Assembly: GCA_037043235.1 (NCBI GenBank)
Contig: JAWRVZ010000076.1
Location: forward strand, 1,426,001 to 1,490,000
DNA: 64,000 bases
Source: Rhodeus uyekii
Lineage: Eukaryota > Chordata > Actinopteri > Cypriniformes > Acheilognathidae
Reading direction: 5' to 3'
Position 1 is the first letter of the stretch. Every line of letters begins with the position of its first letter. Under the pieces are notes generated by a model. That model had not been told where the DNA came from. It saw only the letters and a program-made list of their open reading frames with translations, and did no database searches. A program made the position numbers and the translations under genes. Below are positions 22,462 to 33,675 of the stretch, in pieces.

Positions 22462-24384
22462 ATAATGTTTTAAAACAGGGCCGCCTTGTGGTTGGACAAA
22501 AAGATTTACATAGTCTTTCTTTTTTTGTAATAGACAATCTTTAGATCAGTGGTTCACAACCTTTCGTCATGAAAGACGAAATATATGCCCTTACATAAAA
22601 AACCCACCCACCCCCACCTCCTTCTCCTCCATGATTATCTAATAAACTATTAAACTAAATTCAATGCCATTTTATTGTTTTTATTTAATATTTTTTTAAT
22701 ATTTTATATTGAACTATTTTATTTTTAATAATTACATTTGCTGCCTTTTTATAGGATATTGGTATATTTGTTTTAGGGGCAACACTGTGTGTAAAAAAAG
22801 ACAAAACTTTTAAACTACTACATTTTCTACAGATCATATTAATTTCCCATTATTGTTATTGCTCATATTTTTGTAGGAGTAGTGTGACAAGGCTGGTCGT
22901 GTGATGCACCCACCAGGGGGAGACAAAACTAAGTGTTTTGCTAAAAAAGCAAATAGTTTTCCAGTGACACGAACATAGAAACACTGGATTTGGGACAGAG
23001 AAAAATCATGATGGGATTGAGCAGCAGACAGCAAATATAACTAGCCTATATGTAGTTTAATCATGCAGACCATTAATAAGCACTACATTTGACTTTGCTT
23101 CAAAGCTTACTAATAAGATAAAGTTGAAGGTAGAAATAGGCTACATTTTAAAATACTTGCTTGAAATTTCCACTAGATGGCGTGTGTCTCCACTGAAACA
23201 AAATTCAAAGAAAAGTAGATTTGTGCTTGATTTTTAGAGTAACCTAATCACATTTTATAATGTAGGTTAGTCTTTGTTATACACATATCACTTTATGCAT
23301 ATTTGACAGAAGGACAAACATGTTTGTATGAGGTCAGAGATGATTATTGAAAGTCCTTTGCACGCTGCAATATTTTGTAAGAGATCATTTCATATATAAT
23401 AATAATAATAATAATTCATTACATTTATATAGCGCTTTATCAAAGTCTCTCAAAGTCGCTTTACATGGAAGGGGGAATCTCCTCAACCGCTTTTATATAC
23501 TAATACTTGAGACTCCAACCATACAAAAAAAATCATTTTTAATGTGCATATGCTCTTAATTTAATTTAATAGACTGACAACATACAGGATCTCCCACAAG
23601 TAATGTGTCTTCTCTTCTATCTCATTTACTCATTAGACCTGAATTACTCACAGTCAGATGTAATAAGAACGAACTTACTCATATGCTCATATACTAACAA
23701 CTGTCAGACTAAAAAAAGCACTAGTGTTTAAATTAAGAGTGCAGAGTTCTACAATTGTTGTAGTGCAGTAGTGATGTGGGATATTGCTACTATTGTTACC
23801 AACTTGTAACCAATCAATGTTGGTTGTGTCTGACAAATTTTGGTCAATAAGGACATTCGATATGCTGTTCAGTATGTTACTGTTTTTTTCTAGTTTGGTA
23901 TATTTGCACAAAGCTTAGAGTCAAACATAAGAATACTTATTTAAGTACAGGTAGACTCCATTACTCAATTCATTTGAGTTCAGTCAATTTATTAGGGTGT
24001 TCAGTGTGCCTACTGTTAATGTATTCCCAACTACTAATTTTTGGTTCCCAGAATGTTTTTTTTTAACCTTTGTTTTTGGTTAGCCAGTAAAGTTTTCTTA
24101 AAAATAGAAGAAATAGGAAATAAAATGTTTGTTTGGGGTTTGTAGAACGTTCCCCTAAAATATTTTTTACTCTGCTGTATGCCAGTCATCCAGCACAGCG
24201 AATGGACGTATGGATGACTATAATCATTAATGAACAAACCATATCTGTTTAAATAATACAAAGCACATCAACCATAACTGATAATAAAGATTAAATATTT
24301 GTCAAATGATATGTAAGACTAACTACATACCAACCCAGCTTTTACATTTCTTCAGCACCAAATAACAATGACTTCAACACTATA
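22462..24384. other. Intergenic spacer
   Basis: AT-rich, with no gene supported. A hAT-like end word 'cagtggttcacaacctttc' lies at about 22549, but no partner end was found. A short AAT run and a common fish repeat end follow at 23399. Confidence 0.45.
23399..23505. repeat. AAT microsatellite plus common teleost repeat end
   Basis: Six AAT units lead into 'catttatatagcgctttat' and 'aaagtcgctttacatgga'. This word pair is typical of a widespread fish repeat tail. A related tail lies at 49440-49560. Confidence 0.6.
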
Positions 24385-24537
24385 TATATATCTGAATGAG
24401 TTTCATATTTTAAGAACTATATATATATATATATAGTTCTTAAAATATGAAACTCATTTTAAAACTCATTTTAAGAACTATATATATATATATTATAGTT
24501 CTTAAAATATTAAACTCATTCTAAAACTCATTTTAAG

Positions 24538-24585
<48 letters not shown>

Positions 24586-24623
24586 TCTTAAAATATTAAA
24601 CTCATTCTAAAACTCATTTTAAG

Positions 24624-24675
<52 letters not shown>

Positions 24676-24710
24676 CTTAAAATATGAAACTCATTCAGAT
24701 ATTACTATAA
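24385..24710. repeat. Nested inverted-repeat/TA palindrome array
   Basis: The module 'ttttaagaac', (TA)n, 'gttcttaaaa' occurs four times, each a hairpin with a TA loop of 14 to 50 bases, separated by 'actcatt.taaaactcatt'. The outermost segments, 'ctgaatgagtttcatatttt' and 'aaaatatgaaactcattcag', are also inverted, so the whole block is one large palindrome. Confidence 0.9.
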
Positions 24711-25234
24711 CCAATTATTTGACATAAAGTAGGCCTACTTTATACTGATATCAGTGGACTGCATTTATTTACCACAATATGCTTCTTTTGGTCAGTAAAC
24801 AAAAACGTATCGATTAACAACATGTTCTCTTCAATAAGCTTAGGGTGTCAGATCTATCCGAAATCTATACACATCTATATAAATAAATTAGTCAGTCATT
24901 CAGTAAAGCGAAATGACCTTTCATTTTTTATTTACACGCATGTGCAGTTTTAGACAGGAGAAAGCGCGTGCTTGAGAATATATAAATTTAGAATAGAATT
25001 TATGATTTTTGAGCGTTTCACTTCACAGTATGGTTAACCAAGGCTTAATAATTTAGCTATAAAGTTGGATTTATCTGTTCATTATAACACGTTATGATTT
25101 ATCTAACTTCAACAAGAATGCTGTATTACACTAATTTGCGAGGTCTGTAGGCTATAAGTCATTACACAAAAAACATCTGCAACGTTTTAATTGGAAGTTT
25201 CTTTTTTATGGCTATTAAATAATAACCTAAAAAT

Positions 25235-25480
25235 AAACCATTAGGCAACTGTACACGATATTTTTTAGGTTTTAAAAATAACCTTCCTGCAACGTTCTGG
25301 GAACTTTATCTTATGGTTGCAAAATAAAACCTAAAACTAACATTTAGGCAACTATATATAAATAACTGTATATAAGTAACTATTTAAGTTATATAAAAAA
25401 AAAACTCCCTGCAACGTTCTGGGAACGTTGTTTTATGGTTGCAAAAAGAAAACCAAATAATAACGTTTGTGGAACGTTCC
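25235..25480. repeat. Minisatellite-like repeat with 'gcaacgttctgggaac'
   Basis: 'cctgcaacgttctgggaac', followed by 'tt.tatggttgcaaaa', occurs near 25287 and again near 25409. Diverged words such as 'aacgttcc' sit around 24145 and 25470. A relative ending 'gttagctggg' lies at 53325-53400. It sits 0.5-0.7 kb upstream of the plppr4 start codon. Confidence 0.65.
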
Positions 25481-25599
25481 GTGTTTGGATTATGGCTGGG
25501 CAAATCATTACAGTGTCATAAATGTCTAAAAACCATGTATCCAGTATATTAGTAATGGAATGTTTTATCTAAAATAATAATACAAATCCATTTGGCAAT

Positions 25600-25987
25600 C
25601 ATGATAGTGTGAACAAGCGTGAACGCCCCCACCTCACACACGTGCGCGCGCTTCTGGTGAAAATGGGTTTTTAGCACATCCCTGACGTCATCTGGTCAGC
25701 ATATTGCTTCTAATCAGAAGGTTGAATGCTGGCTTAAAACATTAATCGGTGTTGGACACTGTGAATCTCCATCGGCGCGTCCTCGGGGATGGTGGTTGTG
25801 TTGTCATGGTTTCAGTCATGATGTCGCCAGGTTTGAGACAGCATCTTTCCGTGTGTCTGTATCCGCAGTAAAAGCGCACTTGGGGATGGAGAAAGCGACA
25901 GCCTGAAGGAGCGCAATTACTGCACACGGGGAGAAATTCAGCATTCTCTCGACACGCACCGCGTTATAAAGGGACGCACCGTTTATC
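25600..25987 (+). promoter_or_regulatory. plppr4: Putative plppr4 promoter and 5' UTR
   Basis: Composition shifts from AT-rich to GC-richer with CpG words (cacacgtgcgcgcgcttc, cggcgcgtcctcgg) just before the plppr4 ATG. A perfect CRE lies at 25683-25690. The transcription start cannot be fixed by eye. An in-frame TAA at 25967-25969 closes the frame upstream of the chosen ATG. Confidence 0.5.
25683..25690 (+). promoter_or_regulatory. Perfect CRE palindrome TGACGTCA
   Basis: Full CREB/ATF consensus about 300 bp upstream of the plppr4 ATG. Full-site CREs near the start are common in neuronal activity-regulated promoters; use here is inferred. The same 8-mer also occurs in the transposon ends at 11455-12638, so by itself it is weak evidence. 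Confidence 0.45.
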
Positions 25988-26065
25988 ATGTCTGCGAAGG
26001 AAAGACTCAAAGCCAAGATGACCAAAGACAGCGTTACCTTGCTGCCCTGCTTTTATTTTGTGGAG
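25988..26065 (+). CDS. plppr4: plppr4 coding exon 1
   Basis: Encodes residues 1-26, MSAKERLKAKMTKDSV then TLLPCFYFVE, followed by donor GTAAGT. It corresponds to the MSAKER start of the shorter vertebrate form. The in-frame TAA 21 nt upstream rules out the human-like N-terminal extension without another exon. Helix 1 begins at its end and continues in exon 2. Confidence 0.95.
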
Positions 26066-27589
26066 GTAAGTGGGTCTAGTACACATTGAGAGAGCGGTTT
26101 CTTCTGTATTATGGCTAAGTAATAGAAGAGAGTTCAGGGTTTGATGCTATAATGGTCTTCCTTCACGCGACGGTCACGTTCGAAATCAAAGCAGTCAAAC
26201 GGATTGGAGCCACAGCCTGTGTTCGTTCTGCATGATTGCCCGTTAACTTTACACACATATATATATGCATTTATGGTCGTGAGAAGGACAAAATGCATTG
26301 CACTTGTCTTGTATTTCATGTTAATATGAAGGGGATTGGCTATGTGGGGAAAATTGTTTGCTGGCTTTCGCTCATCAATTTTGACTTGCCTCTTGATGCC
26401 ATCCATTCAAAACGATTTTTCTGATTGTAAGGATGTTGTATATTGGAATATACAACATGGCCTTAGTAAAGTACTCATTCAAAGTCAAGGTGAAGGAACC
26501 ATCCATATTGCTTATACAATAAAACTGGAAACCTTCTGAAAATAAGTCTTGGTGATAAACAATATTGTCTATCACAGAATTAAGAGGGCACTGTTGAGAA
26601 TAAATGAGGTTAGAATATGGCGGTTATTATATGAAGGCCAATCTGGCGTGGCCTATATGTCACAAACAAATAAGAGCTTATCACTGGTGTCATGAGATAA
26701 TGGTGGCAGTCTTTGATCTGTCTTGTTTACTTCTCAAGCTGCAGTACAGAATTCCCTATTTTTTGAATATTGAAGAATATTAAACATTATATTCTATGTA
26801 TGATCAGCATGATCACGGACGATTGATGTTTTGATTCTATTCTACTTTAAAACTTCATTTCATTGGAGAATGCGGGTATAATAAACTACTACAAGATGTA
26901 GCCTATATAAAAATTACTTTGGCTTTACTTATATATGTTACAGGTAAAGGTATAACAATAAATATTTATTGATATTTACAGGCAGTTAGACAGATCGACA
27001 TCTTTGGCAGAGAGAAATATAGAAGAAAATGAATGACAAATGTGTTTCAAACAAAAGAGCTTGTTGAATTGCACTAAATGGAAAAAAATCATTGCATTAA
27101 CTGTGTTTGCAGTAGAGCATTGAATCTGCCGATGTATGATGTCCATCTGCTGTTAGCCGGCCTCACCAGCAGGAGGTCCAGGGAGGTTAATGAACAGGTC
27201 ATTCATTCACAAAAACTGATTTACAGAAATGGAGCTGTAAGTATATGCGATCATTATCAGGGACAGTATATATGCGGAAAAGTGGATTAAGACACAAAGC
27301 TGTGTTTACATTAAATTCAATGTCTTCATGGTTACTTTCCCCCGTGATCAAACATTACATCTGAGGAAGTTTCCCTCAATACTTCATACTCTGGGATCAC
27401 CCTGCTGTCAGGACATATAAAATGCTTAATGAACCCATATAGTGATATAAAAGATCAACCAGGTAAGGAGATTATAATGAACGTAATGCTTAGCTTCACG
27501 CAAAGCGTTTCTTAGTGAAATACTGGCATAAAGTTGATGTTGGACTTGATGTCATTCAAAAGTCATTCAAAATAGTCATTTTTAAACAT

Positions 27590-27780
27590 GATTTACATTC
27601 ACATATTTGGGAGGCGCTTTTATCCAAAGCGACTTACATTGCATTCAAGATACACATTGACATTCTATTCTTAGGTTATCCAGTGGTCACCAACCTTTTC
27701 AAGCTGAAGATCACCAACCTCTGCCTTAATGAAAGGCAAGATCTACCTGTCTCTACCACGCTCTACTGTTTAAGCTACAT
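27590..27780. repeat. Conserved fish SINE/LINE-type tail and adjoining hAT-like end
   Basis: 'tttacattcacatatttggg', 'cgcttttatccaaagcgact' and 'ttacattgcattcaagatac' form a widespread teleost SINE/LINE 3' tail. Directly after it, 'cagtggtcaccaacc' resembles the terminal word of hAT elements. Boundaries are approximate. Confidence 0.55.
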
Positions 27781-29743
27781 TTGAGCTGATCTGACAGTTT
27801 ATTTTATAAAAAATATTTACAAAAAATCTAAAAGGTGTGCATCATGGCTGACATCTATATGAACACTTTACAGTGGGTTTTGTGACTGAAAGTCATTATT
27901 TTCAAATTGAAGTTAGAAATGTGTATACCAATCTTTTATGTGAGTTTAGAGAACGTATCTAGGTACCGGTATGTGAATATCAAATATATTTTCACATAAA
28001 GAATAAGCTGGTTTATTGTGATGATAAAAGACCAAATTCGGTATAATATAGTATGTAGTAAATCAGATGAGCCCAGAATAATAACCCAATGCGCAAAGTT
28101 TCATGACAAGCGTTTTTCTCCCATAGAAAACCCTTATAAAGAAAATGACTAACATGCAATGCAGCCTGTTGCATTCCTCTGGTCTCATTTGCTTGCATCA
28201 CAAATATAGCAAATTTGGCCTATGCATTAAGGCAAGTTAAGCAGGTTTTTTTTTTTTAAGATTAATAATTTAATGCTTTTCTATGGCGAAGCACTTTCTG
28301 GGTTCATCTGCTAGTTGTATATAGTGTTAATTTACATTAATAAGGCATATACCGGTACTTGTTTCTTTTATTACTGTATTATTCTAATAAGCCACGTTAA
28401 GCGCTTTCTTTATAACAGGTTCCTATAAAAGGGACGCTTGAAACTTTGTGCTTTAAGTTTATATTGAGTGTGCATCTTACCTAGATATGGTATATATCAA
28501 ATAATGTTTATACTTAGTTTGCCACATTAAACGTTGTTGTGGAATCCTGGAGTTTGACTTATCTGGGAAACCCCCACTATTGCAGCACAGCAAAATAAAG
28601 TTAAGGAAACTGAACAACCGAGAGAAATGCATATGAAGATCATGAATGTTTTGGAAGTGAAATCTGAAAGGTGAATATGGATTTTTGAATTTCCATAAAA
28701 ATTCAAGCCCTAAAAATGCAATGCATTTTTTTTTTCATTTAGTGCAATTCAACAAGCTTTTTTGTTTCAAACACGTTTGTCATTCATTTTCTTCCATAGA
28801 GATAGATACATACATGCTCCAGATGCAGTGTAAACCAAATGTAAAAAACTTTCATAAACACCTGATCTGGAATAGTCTCTGTTTTGCCAGATCAGACAGA
28901 ATCAAAGCTCATTGGCTGCACTGAAATAAATATGGTCCAGGTGTGACCTGGTTGCCTTCTATAGACCTTGCTGCAGAGACCTTGTTTCTGTCCTAAGCGG
29001 AGAATGAATTAATAACAGAGTCATTTATTCTGCTTCACTTCACTAATTTTGGCTAATTAACTTCCCTGTTTCACAAATATGTTTCAGTTTAGTAAATAAA
29101 ATATGGCTGGGAAGAAATTATTTTTGTAGTTCCTAGGAACTTTATATTTAATTTACACAATGTGCTGACAGGTCTCACTTTAGGTTGCAAGCTACCATAC
29201 CAGCATTCTACAGTTCATTCCCACATTCTTACAAAAAGTTTCCACAATTACTTGTAAATACCTAATTGGTTCTGGTGTATTTGCTCAGTAAGCCCAGTTA
29301 ATGGCGTTTAGAATAAAATGCCTTGTTTGTGACATCAAAATATGATTTTATTTTGGGTTTTAGATACAGAGTGCTGATGCTGATATCAATGGCCGGTATG
29401 CGATAAGCAGATTATTTCAGGCTGATAACCAATAGGTAGATGGTATTAAAATCCTATATTATTTGATATGAAATAACACCGAAATCTATTGTTCCCTTTC
29501 AGGGAACTCGAGCTGCATCAAAGCGCTAGGGGAAGTAGCCTTGCTTCGGTCACGTGAAGATCTGTTCAACCAATGAGAGACAAACGCGTGTGAATGCGTC
29601 ACTGCCGGCACGTCCCGGTGACGTCATGAGGAAGAGCATAAAAGCGTGTCTGAAACCCGGACGCGTCAGCTCTGAATGTCTTCAGCGTGCTGTGTCTGTG
29701 TGAGAGTGATTTTGAGACTAAGATAGTTTAAAAATCAGGGAAT

Positions 29744-29938
29744 ATGAGTGTGAAAAGTGTGGCGAATGAACAGAGTTTCAGACCATGTGTTTATATATGT
29801 ATTATATATGTTTATATACGTTTTATAACAGGCAAGGATACACATGTTATGTGTGTTATCTGTTTGGGAGTGGAGCATGCGCGGTCGGCGCTTGAGAAGG
29901 CCGGCTGTAAGGACTGCGAGGTCTCAAGACCCACTTGA
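29744..29938 (+). pseudogene. DIRS gag N-terminal fragment
   Basis: 64-codon frame, MSVKSVANEQSFRPCV…, with a cysteine-bearing segment CVICLGVEHARSALEKAGC that I recognise from fish DIRS gag proteins. It stops soon after CEVSRPT, just before a short sequence also present in plppr4 intron 2 (29944-29983), after which the recombinase region starts. Truncated by the internal deletion; unlikely to function alone. Confidence 0.75.
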
Positions 29939-29984
29939 GACCCATCTTCACATTTCACTTCAAATTTTCACATTTCGTTTAAAC

Positions 29985-31098
29985 ATCCAGCGCCTCTGGG
30001 GCGGGATGCCATGGTACAGGTGTGACCGAGGCTACGCCTGTACACTATTTCCCCCGATCTCTCTGCTCCCGGGAGATGGGTCTGGCCTCTGAGGGGGTTC
30101 AGCTCATAGAATCCGGTCTCTCAGCCGAGGTTGTGGAAACCATCCTTCAGTCCAGAGCTCCCTCCACGAGGAAACTCTACGCCTTAAAGTGGAAACTTTT
30201 CACTTCTTGGTGTAGTGAAGGGCAGGTGAACCCAGTAACCTGTCGAGTCAGCAAAGTGCTGGAGTTCCTGCAAGAAAGATTTGCGGCAGGGTTGTCCCCC
30301 TCCACCTTGAAGGTTTATGTGGCTGCCATAGCGGCTTGCCATGTACCTCTGGGTGGGGTGCCCTCAGGCAGGGACCCCCTAGTCACTCGTTTCCTCCGTG
30401 GCACACTAAGGCTGAGACCTGCGGCACAGATTAGGGTGCCTGCTGGGACTGGTCTGTGGTACTCTAAGGCCTGTCCCAGGCACCCTTTGAACCTTAGAGG
30501 AGCTTTCAGCTTCTCTCTCTTAACACCCTTCTTTTGCTGGCTGTTGCCTCGCTTAAGAGGGTCGGAGATCTTCAGACCCTCTCGGTGGCTCCCTCATGCC
30601 TCAAGTTCGGCCCGGGATGGAAAAACCTTCTCCACCCGAGGTCAGGCTATGTCCCCAAGGTTCCCACTAATGTGGCTCAGTCTGTCACGCTGCAGGCCTT
30701 CTGCCCTCCCCCCATTTGGCGATCATGAGTAGGAGCAAGAACAAGGTCTGTCCAGTGCGAGCACTGGACGCTTACGTCCCAAGACTGCCACTTGGCGTAG
30801 GTTGTACCAACTGTTCGTTTGCTTTGGGGCTCCGAAGGGGGCTCCAGCTTCCAAGCAAACCCTAAGCAGGTGGATAGTCGAGGCTATCTGTCTAGCTTAC
30901 GAGTCGGCCGGACATGCTTCTCCTCTGAGGGTCCGAGCCCACTCCACTCGGAGCATGGCGGCATCCAAGGCTCTCCTCTCCAGAGTGTCCTTGTCTGATG
31001 TTTGTGCTGCGGCTAGCTGGTCTTCGCCGCACACCTTTATGAGGTTTTACCAATTGGACCTCGATGCCGCCCCGGGAACCAGGGTGCTCTCTCAGTGA
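29985..31098 (+). pseudogene. DIRS tyrosine recombinase (near-complete, frameshifted)
   Basis: First frame (30022-30732): N-terminal SAM-like/core-binding part with SRAPSTRKLYALKWKLF, FLQERFAAGLSPSTLKVY and a core lead-in. A second frame, 30534-30728, has SLKRVGDLQTLSVAPSCL, so a shift of frame lies near 30500-30540. Third frame (30802-31098): catalytic C-terminus with RAHSTRSMAAS (the HxxR box), SWSSPHTFMRFYQLDL (the catalytic Tyr) and ending VLSQ. Family role: inserts circular DIRS cDNA by site-specific recombination. The copy is broken by at least one frameshift and a TGA/TAG stretch near 30727-30733. Confidence 0.85.
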
Positions 31099-32607
31099 GC
31101 TGGGACACACCCGGATGCCGGCGTTGCTGAGGTGGCGTTGGTATAGCGTTCCCCTAGCGCTTTGACGCAGCTCGAGTTCCCTGAAAGGGAACGTCTCGGG
31201 TTACGAATGTAACCCTGGTTCCCTGAGGGGAACGAGACGCTGCGTCTTTGCCTCAGCTCCTTGCGCCTCCGTGCCCACTTCAGACATTCATGCTGACGCG
31301 TCCGGGTTTCAGACGCACTTTTATGCTCTTCCTCATGACGTCACCGGCACGTGCCGGCAGTGACGCATTCACACGCGTTCGTCTCTCATTGGTTGCACAG
31401 ATCTTCACGTGACCGAAGCAAGGCTACTTCCCCTAGCGCTTTGACGCAGCGTCTCGTTCCCCTCAGGGAACCAGGGTTACATTCGTAACCCGAGACGTTT
31501 TTAAGTACTACAAGTTAATTTGATCATTGAAAGATTAAGTGATCATTAGATGACAACAAAGGTAAAAAATTGGGTGAAATCAACATGCACCATTAAATAA
31601 CCAATGTATGAAATTGTGTCCAATATCGATAATTTAAAAATATCAGTTAACTGATAAGAACTGATATATTGTGCATTCCTAGGTTTATATAAAGACATAC
31701 ATGTGCACTCTTGAATCTTTTATTCAACCACTTTCTCATTGCTGTAAGATGTAGTATCAGTAGAAGTGTAGACTACATGGGCTTTTTCTGCAGATGCTCT
31801 CGCTTTTTTAGAAGCGGGTTGATTACAGTAATTAAGCACCCCCCTACTCCACCTTTGATCTTCATGCTGTCCGCTCAAGTTTCATAATTATTCAGTACGA
31901 TGGCACATTTCCACTTTGCACAGTACAGTGCAATATATTTCCTCCTGGGAACTCAGCTGCTGCAAAAACATCTCCAACTGATCCTTGTTCATTGAGATTA
32001 TAATATGGGGTGAACCATGTCAACGACAACAGTAATTCCAGGATATCTAAAGATGTTCTATGCATATTCACCGGAGAATAACCTTCATTCTGCCGTAATC
32101 ACACATCTTCTGTCTAACCTTAGCATGAACCTAGTATCGTTGAAGAGTGTGAAAAGCCTTAAGGGATGTAACTCCAGTAGAGTACAGTATAGCAACTGTC
32201 TCCCAATGCATTTCCTGCTTCAACACAAACAGTTTTCATTTTTAGGAGATAAGAGTTGCTATGAATTTGAACAACTATTAAGAAATGTGACTTAAAGGGA
32301 TAAAAGCGGATCGAATGAGTTTAATCTGTTATCACTGAAATGTTAAGCATGAAACAGTGGCAAAATACAGTTCAAATGTCACATGATCAGATGCAGTGCC
32401 TTCATTGTGCTATAATTAGCTGATTACCCTGTCAATGGAGTAATTACTTTCTATTACATTTGCAACAGTTTACAAATCAGGATGGATGAGTTGAATAAAC
32501 AAACAATGGGACTGTGCACCATACATTTTGATACATTTTGCATAATTGTATTGTTGTCCCTTCTAATCTTTCAGATTTATCATATTCATTCTGTTTTCTC
32601 TCTTCAG

Positions 32608-32793
32608 CTCCCGATTCTGGTGTCCTCAGTGGTCAGCTTGTACTTCTTGGAGTTGACTGACATTTTTAAGCCAGTGCGTTCAGGCTACAGCTGCAACGAC
32701 CGCAGTCTCAGCATGCCTTACATTGATCCCACAAAGGAGGTCATCCCCTTCCTCATGCTCTTCAGTCTGGCTTTTGCCGGGCCAGCAGCAACG
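32608..32793 (+). CDS. plppr4: plppr4 coding exon 2 (helices 1-2)
   Basis: Acceptor TCTTCAG and donor GTAAAT enclose 62 codons in phase 0. The peptide runs LPILVSSVVSLYFLELTDIF (rest of helix 1), the extracellular SCNDRSLSMPYIDPTKE, and helix 2, IPFLMLFSLAFAGPAAT. The extracellular cysteine and the SMPY motif are conserved in the family. Confidence 0.96.
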
Positions 32794-33375
32794 GTAAATG
32801 ACATTGTGTCACTCTTGCTCTTATTTAGTTTAGAGGGCGCTCTTACTAATTCCAGGCAGGCTTAGTGTTTGATCTCAGTTTAGAGCTGCAAGGATGAATA
32901 TTAAAGTGAATAATAAATTATCTATTTTGGAGGGTATGACTTTCTATGTAGTCACCTCAATGTAGCACATAATTGTTAGCTGTATTTGGTTGTAAATTGT
33001 TGCTAGCTTTGCGCAAATTCACAGTTCTGGTTAAAGGCCATGTGAAATAGCTTGATGGCTTTAACCTCTTCTTAGCCTTGTCAATGATTTGCTGCTTCCT
33101 AGTCATTTGCAGGTGATTACTGAAGAGATTCTAGAGAGCTTCTGGATGAGTCATCAATATAAGTATAAGCAACATAAGCTTGTTGATTTGGTTCAGGAGG
33201 AACTGTAAAAAGTAGTTGTTGTTTGTTTGTAGTGCTCGGTGACTGTCTGTCTACAACTCTGAATAGCCTCATGAAATGTGCTAATGACGTGATGGATGGA
33301 GGTATGGAAATACATGGGTTGACAGGACAGAATGCAATGATTGGATTACCTATTTTTGGTCATGAGACTTCCACA

Positions 33376-33502
<127 letters not shown>

Positions 33503-33645
33503 AATATTTAGACCACTTCTATTATTGATTGTTGTAAATATGTTAAGAGAGTTTCAAGCAGTATAACAAAAAGTGTTTCTGAAAAACATTACCTGTATCC
33601 TAACATTAAGTATATTTCTCAGCTTTCACCTTGACTTAATTTAAG

Positions 33646-33675
33646 GTCTCTCTCTTTCTCTCTCTCTCTCTCTCT
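33646..33675. repeat. (CT)n microsatellite
   Basis: About 30 bp of CT/TC with one interruption (tttc), in plppr4 intron 2. Confidence 0.9.

Larger units (their letters stand above)
29491..31497 (+). mobile_element. Internally deleted DIRS-type tyrosine-recombinase retrotransposon
   Basis: The left end (29491-~29700) begins with foldback 'gttccctttcagggaac' and continues 'gcgctaggggaagtagcc'. Its reverse complement recurs at ~31290-31450. The right end contains its own inverted pair (31191-31245 and 31443-31497) with 'gttacgaatgtaaccctgg' and 'gaggggaacgagacgc'. Complex split inverted repeats, absence of an obvious target duplication and a tyrosine recombinase are hallmarks of DIRS elements. 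Only the gag start and the recombinase remain; RT, RNase H and methylase parts are missing. The GC-rich body contrasts with the AT-rich intron, which suggests a young insertion. Confidence 0.9.
29361..31681. repeat. Older hAT-like element interrupted by the DIRS insertion
   Basis: Left of the DIRS copy are 'ctgatatcaatggccggtat' and 'caggctgataacc'. To its right are 'aatatcagttaactgat', 'aactgatata' and 'ttgtgcattcctag'. Words of the type 'atatcggtgcatccctag' mark a common fish hAT-type repeat end. The two halves are best read as one repeat split at 29491/31497. Confidence 0.5.
26066..32607 (+). other. plppr4: plppr4 intron 1
   Basis: 6.5-kb intron. It contains a SINE/LINE-like tail at 27590-27660, a hAT-like interspersed element split by the DIRS derivative (29361-31681) and otherwise AT-rich DNA without supported genes. 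26066-27580 and 27840-29360 show nothing I can name. Confidence 0.6.

Noticed and set aside
30892..31110. Minus-strand frame inside the DIRS recombinase
   Set aside because: Shadow of the plus-strand recombinase C-terminus in GC-rich sequence.
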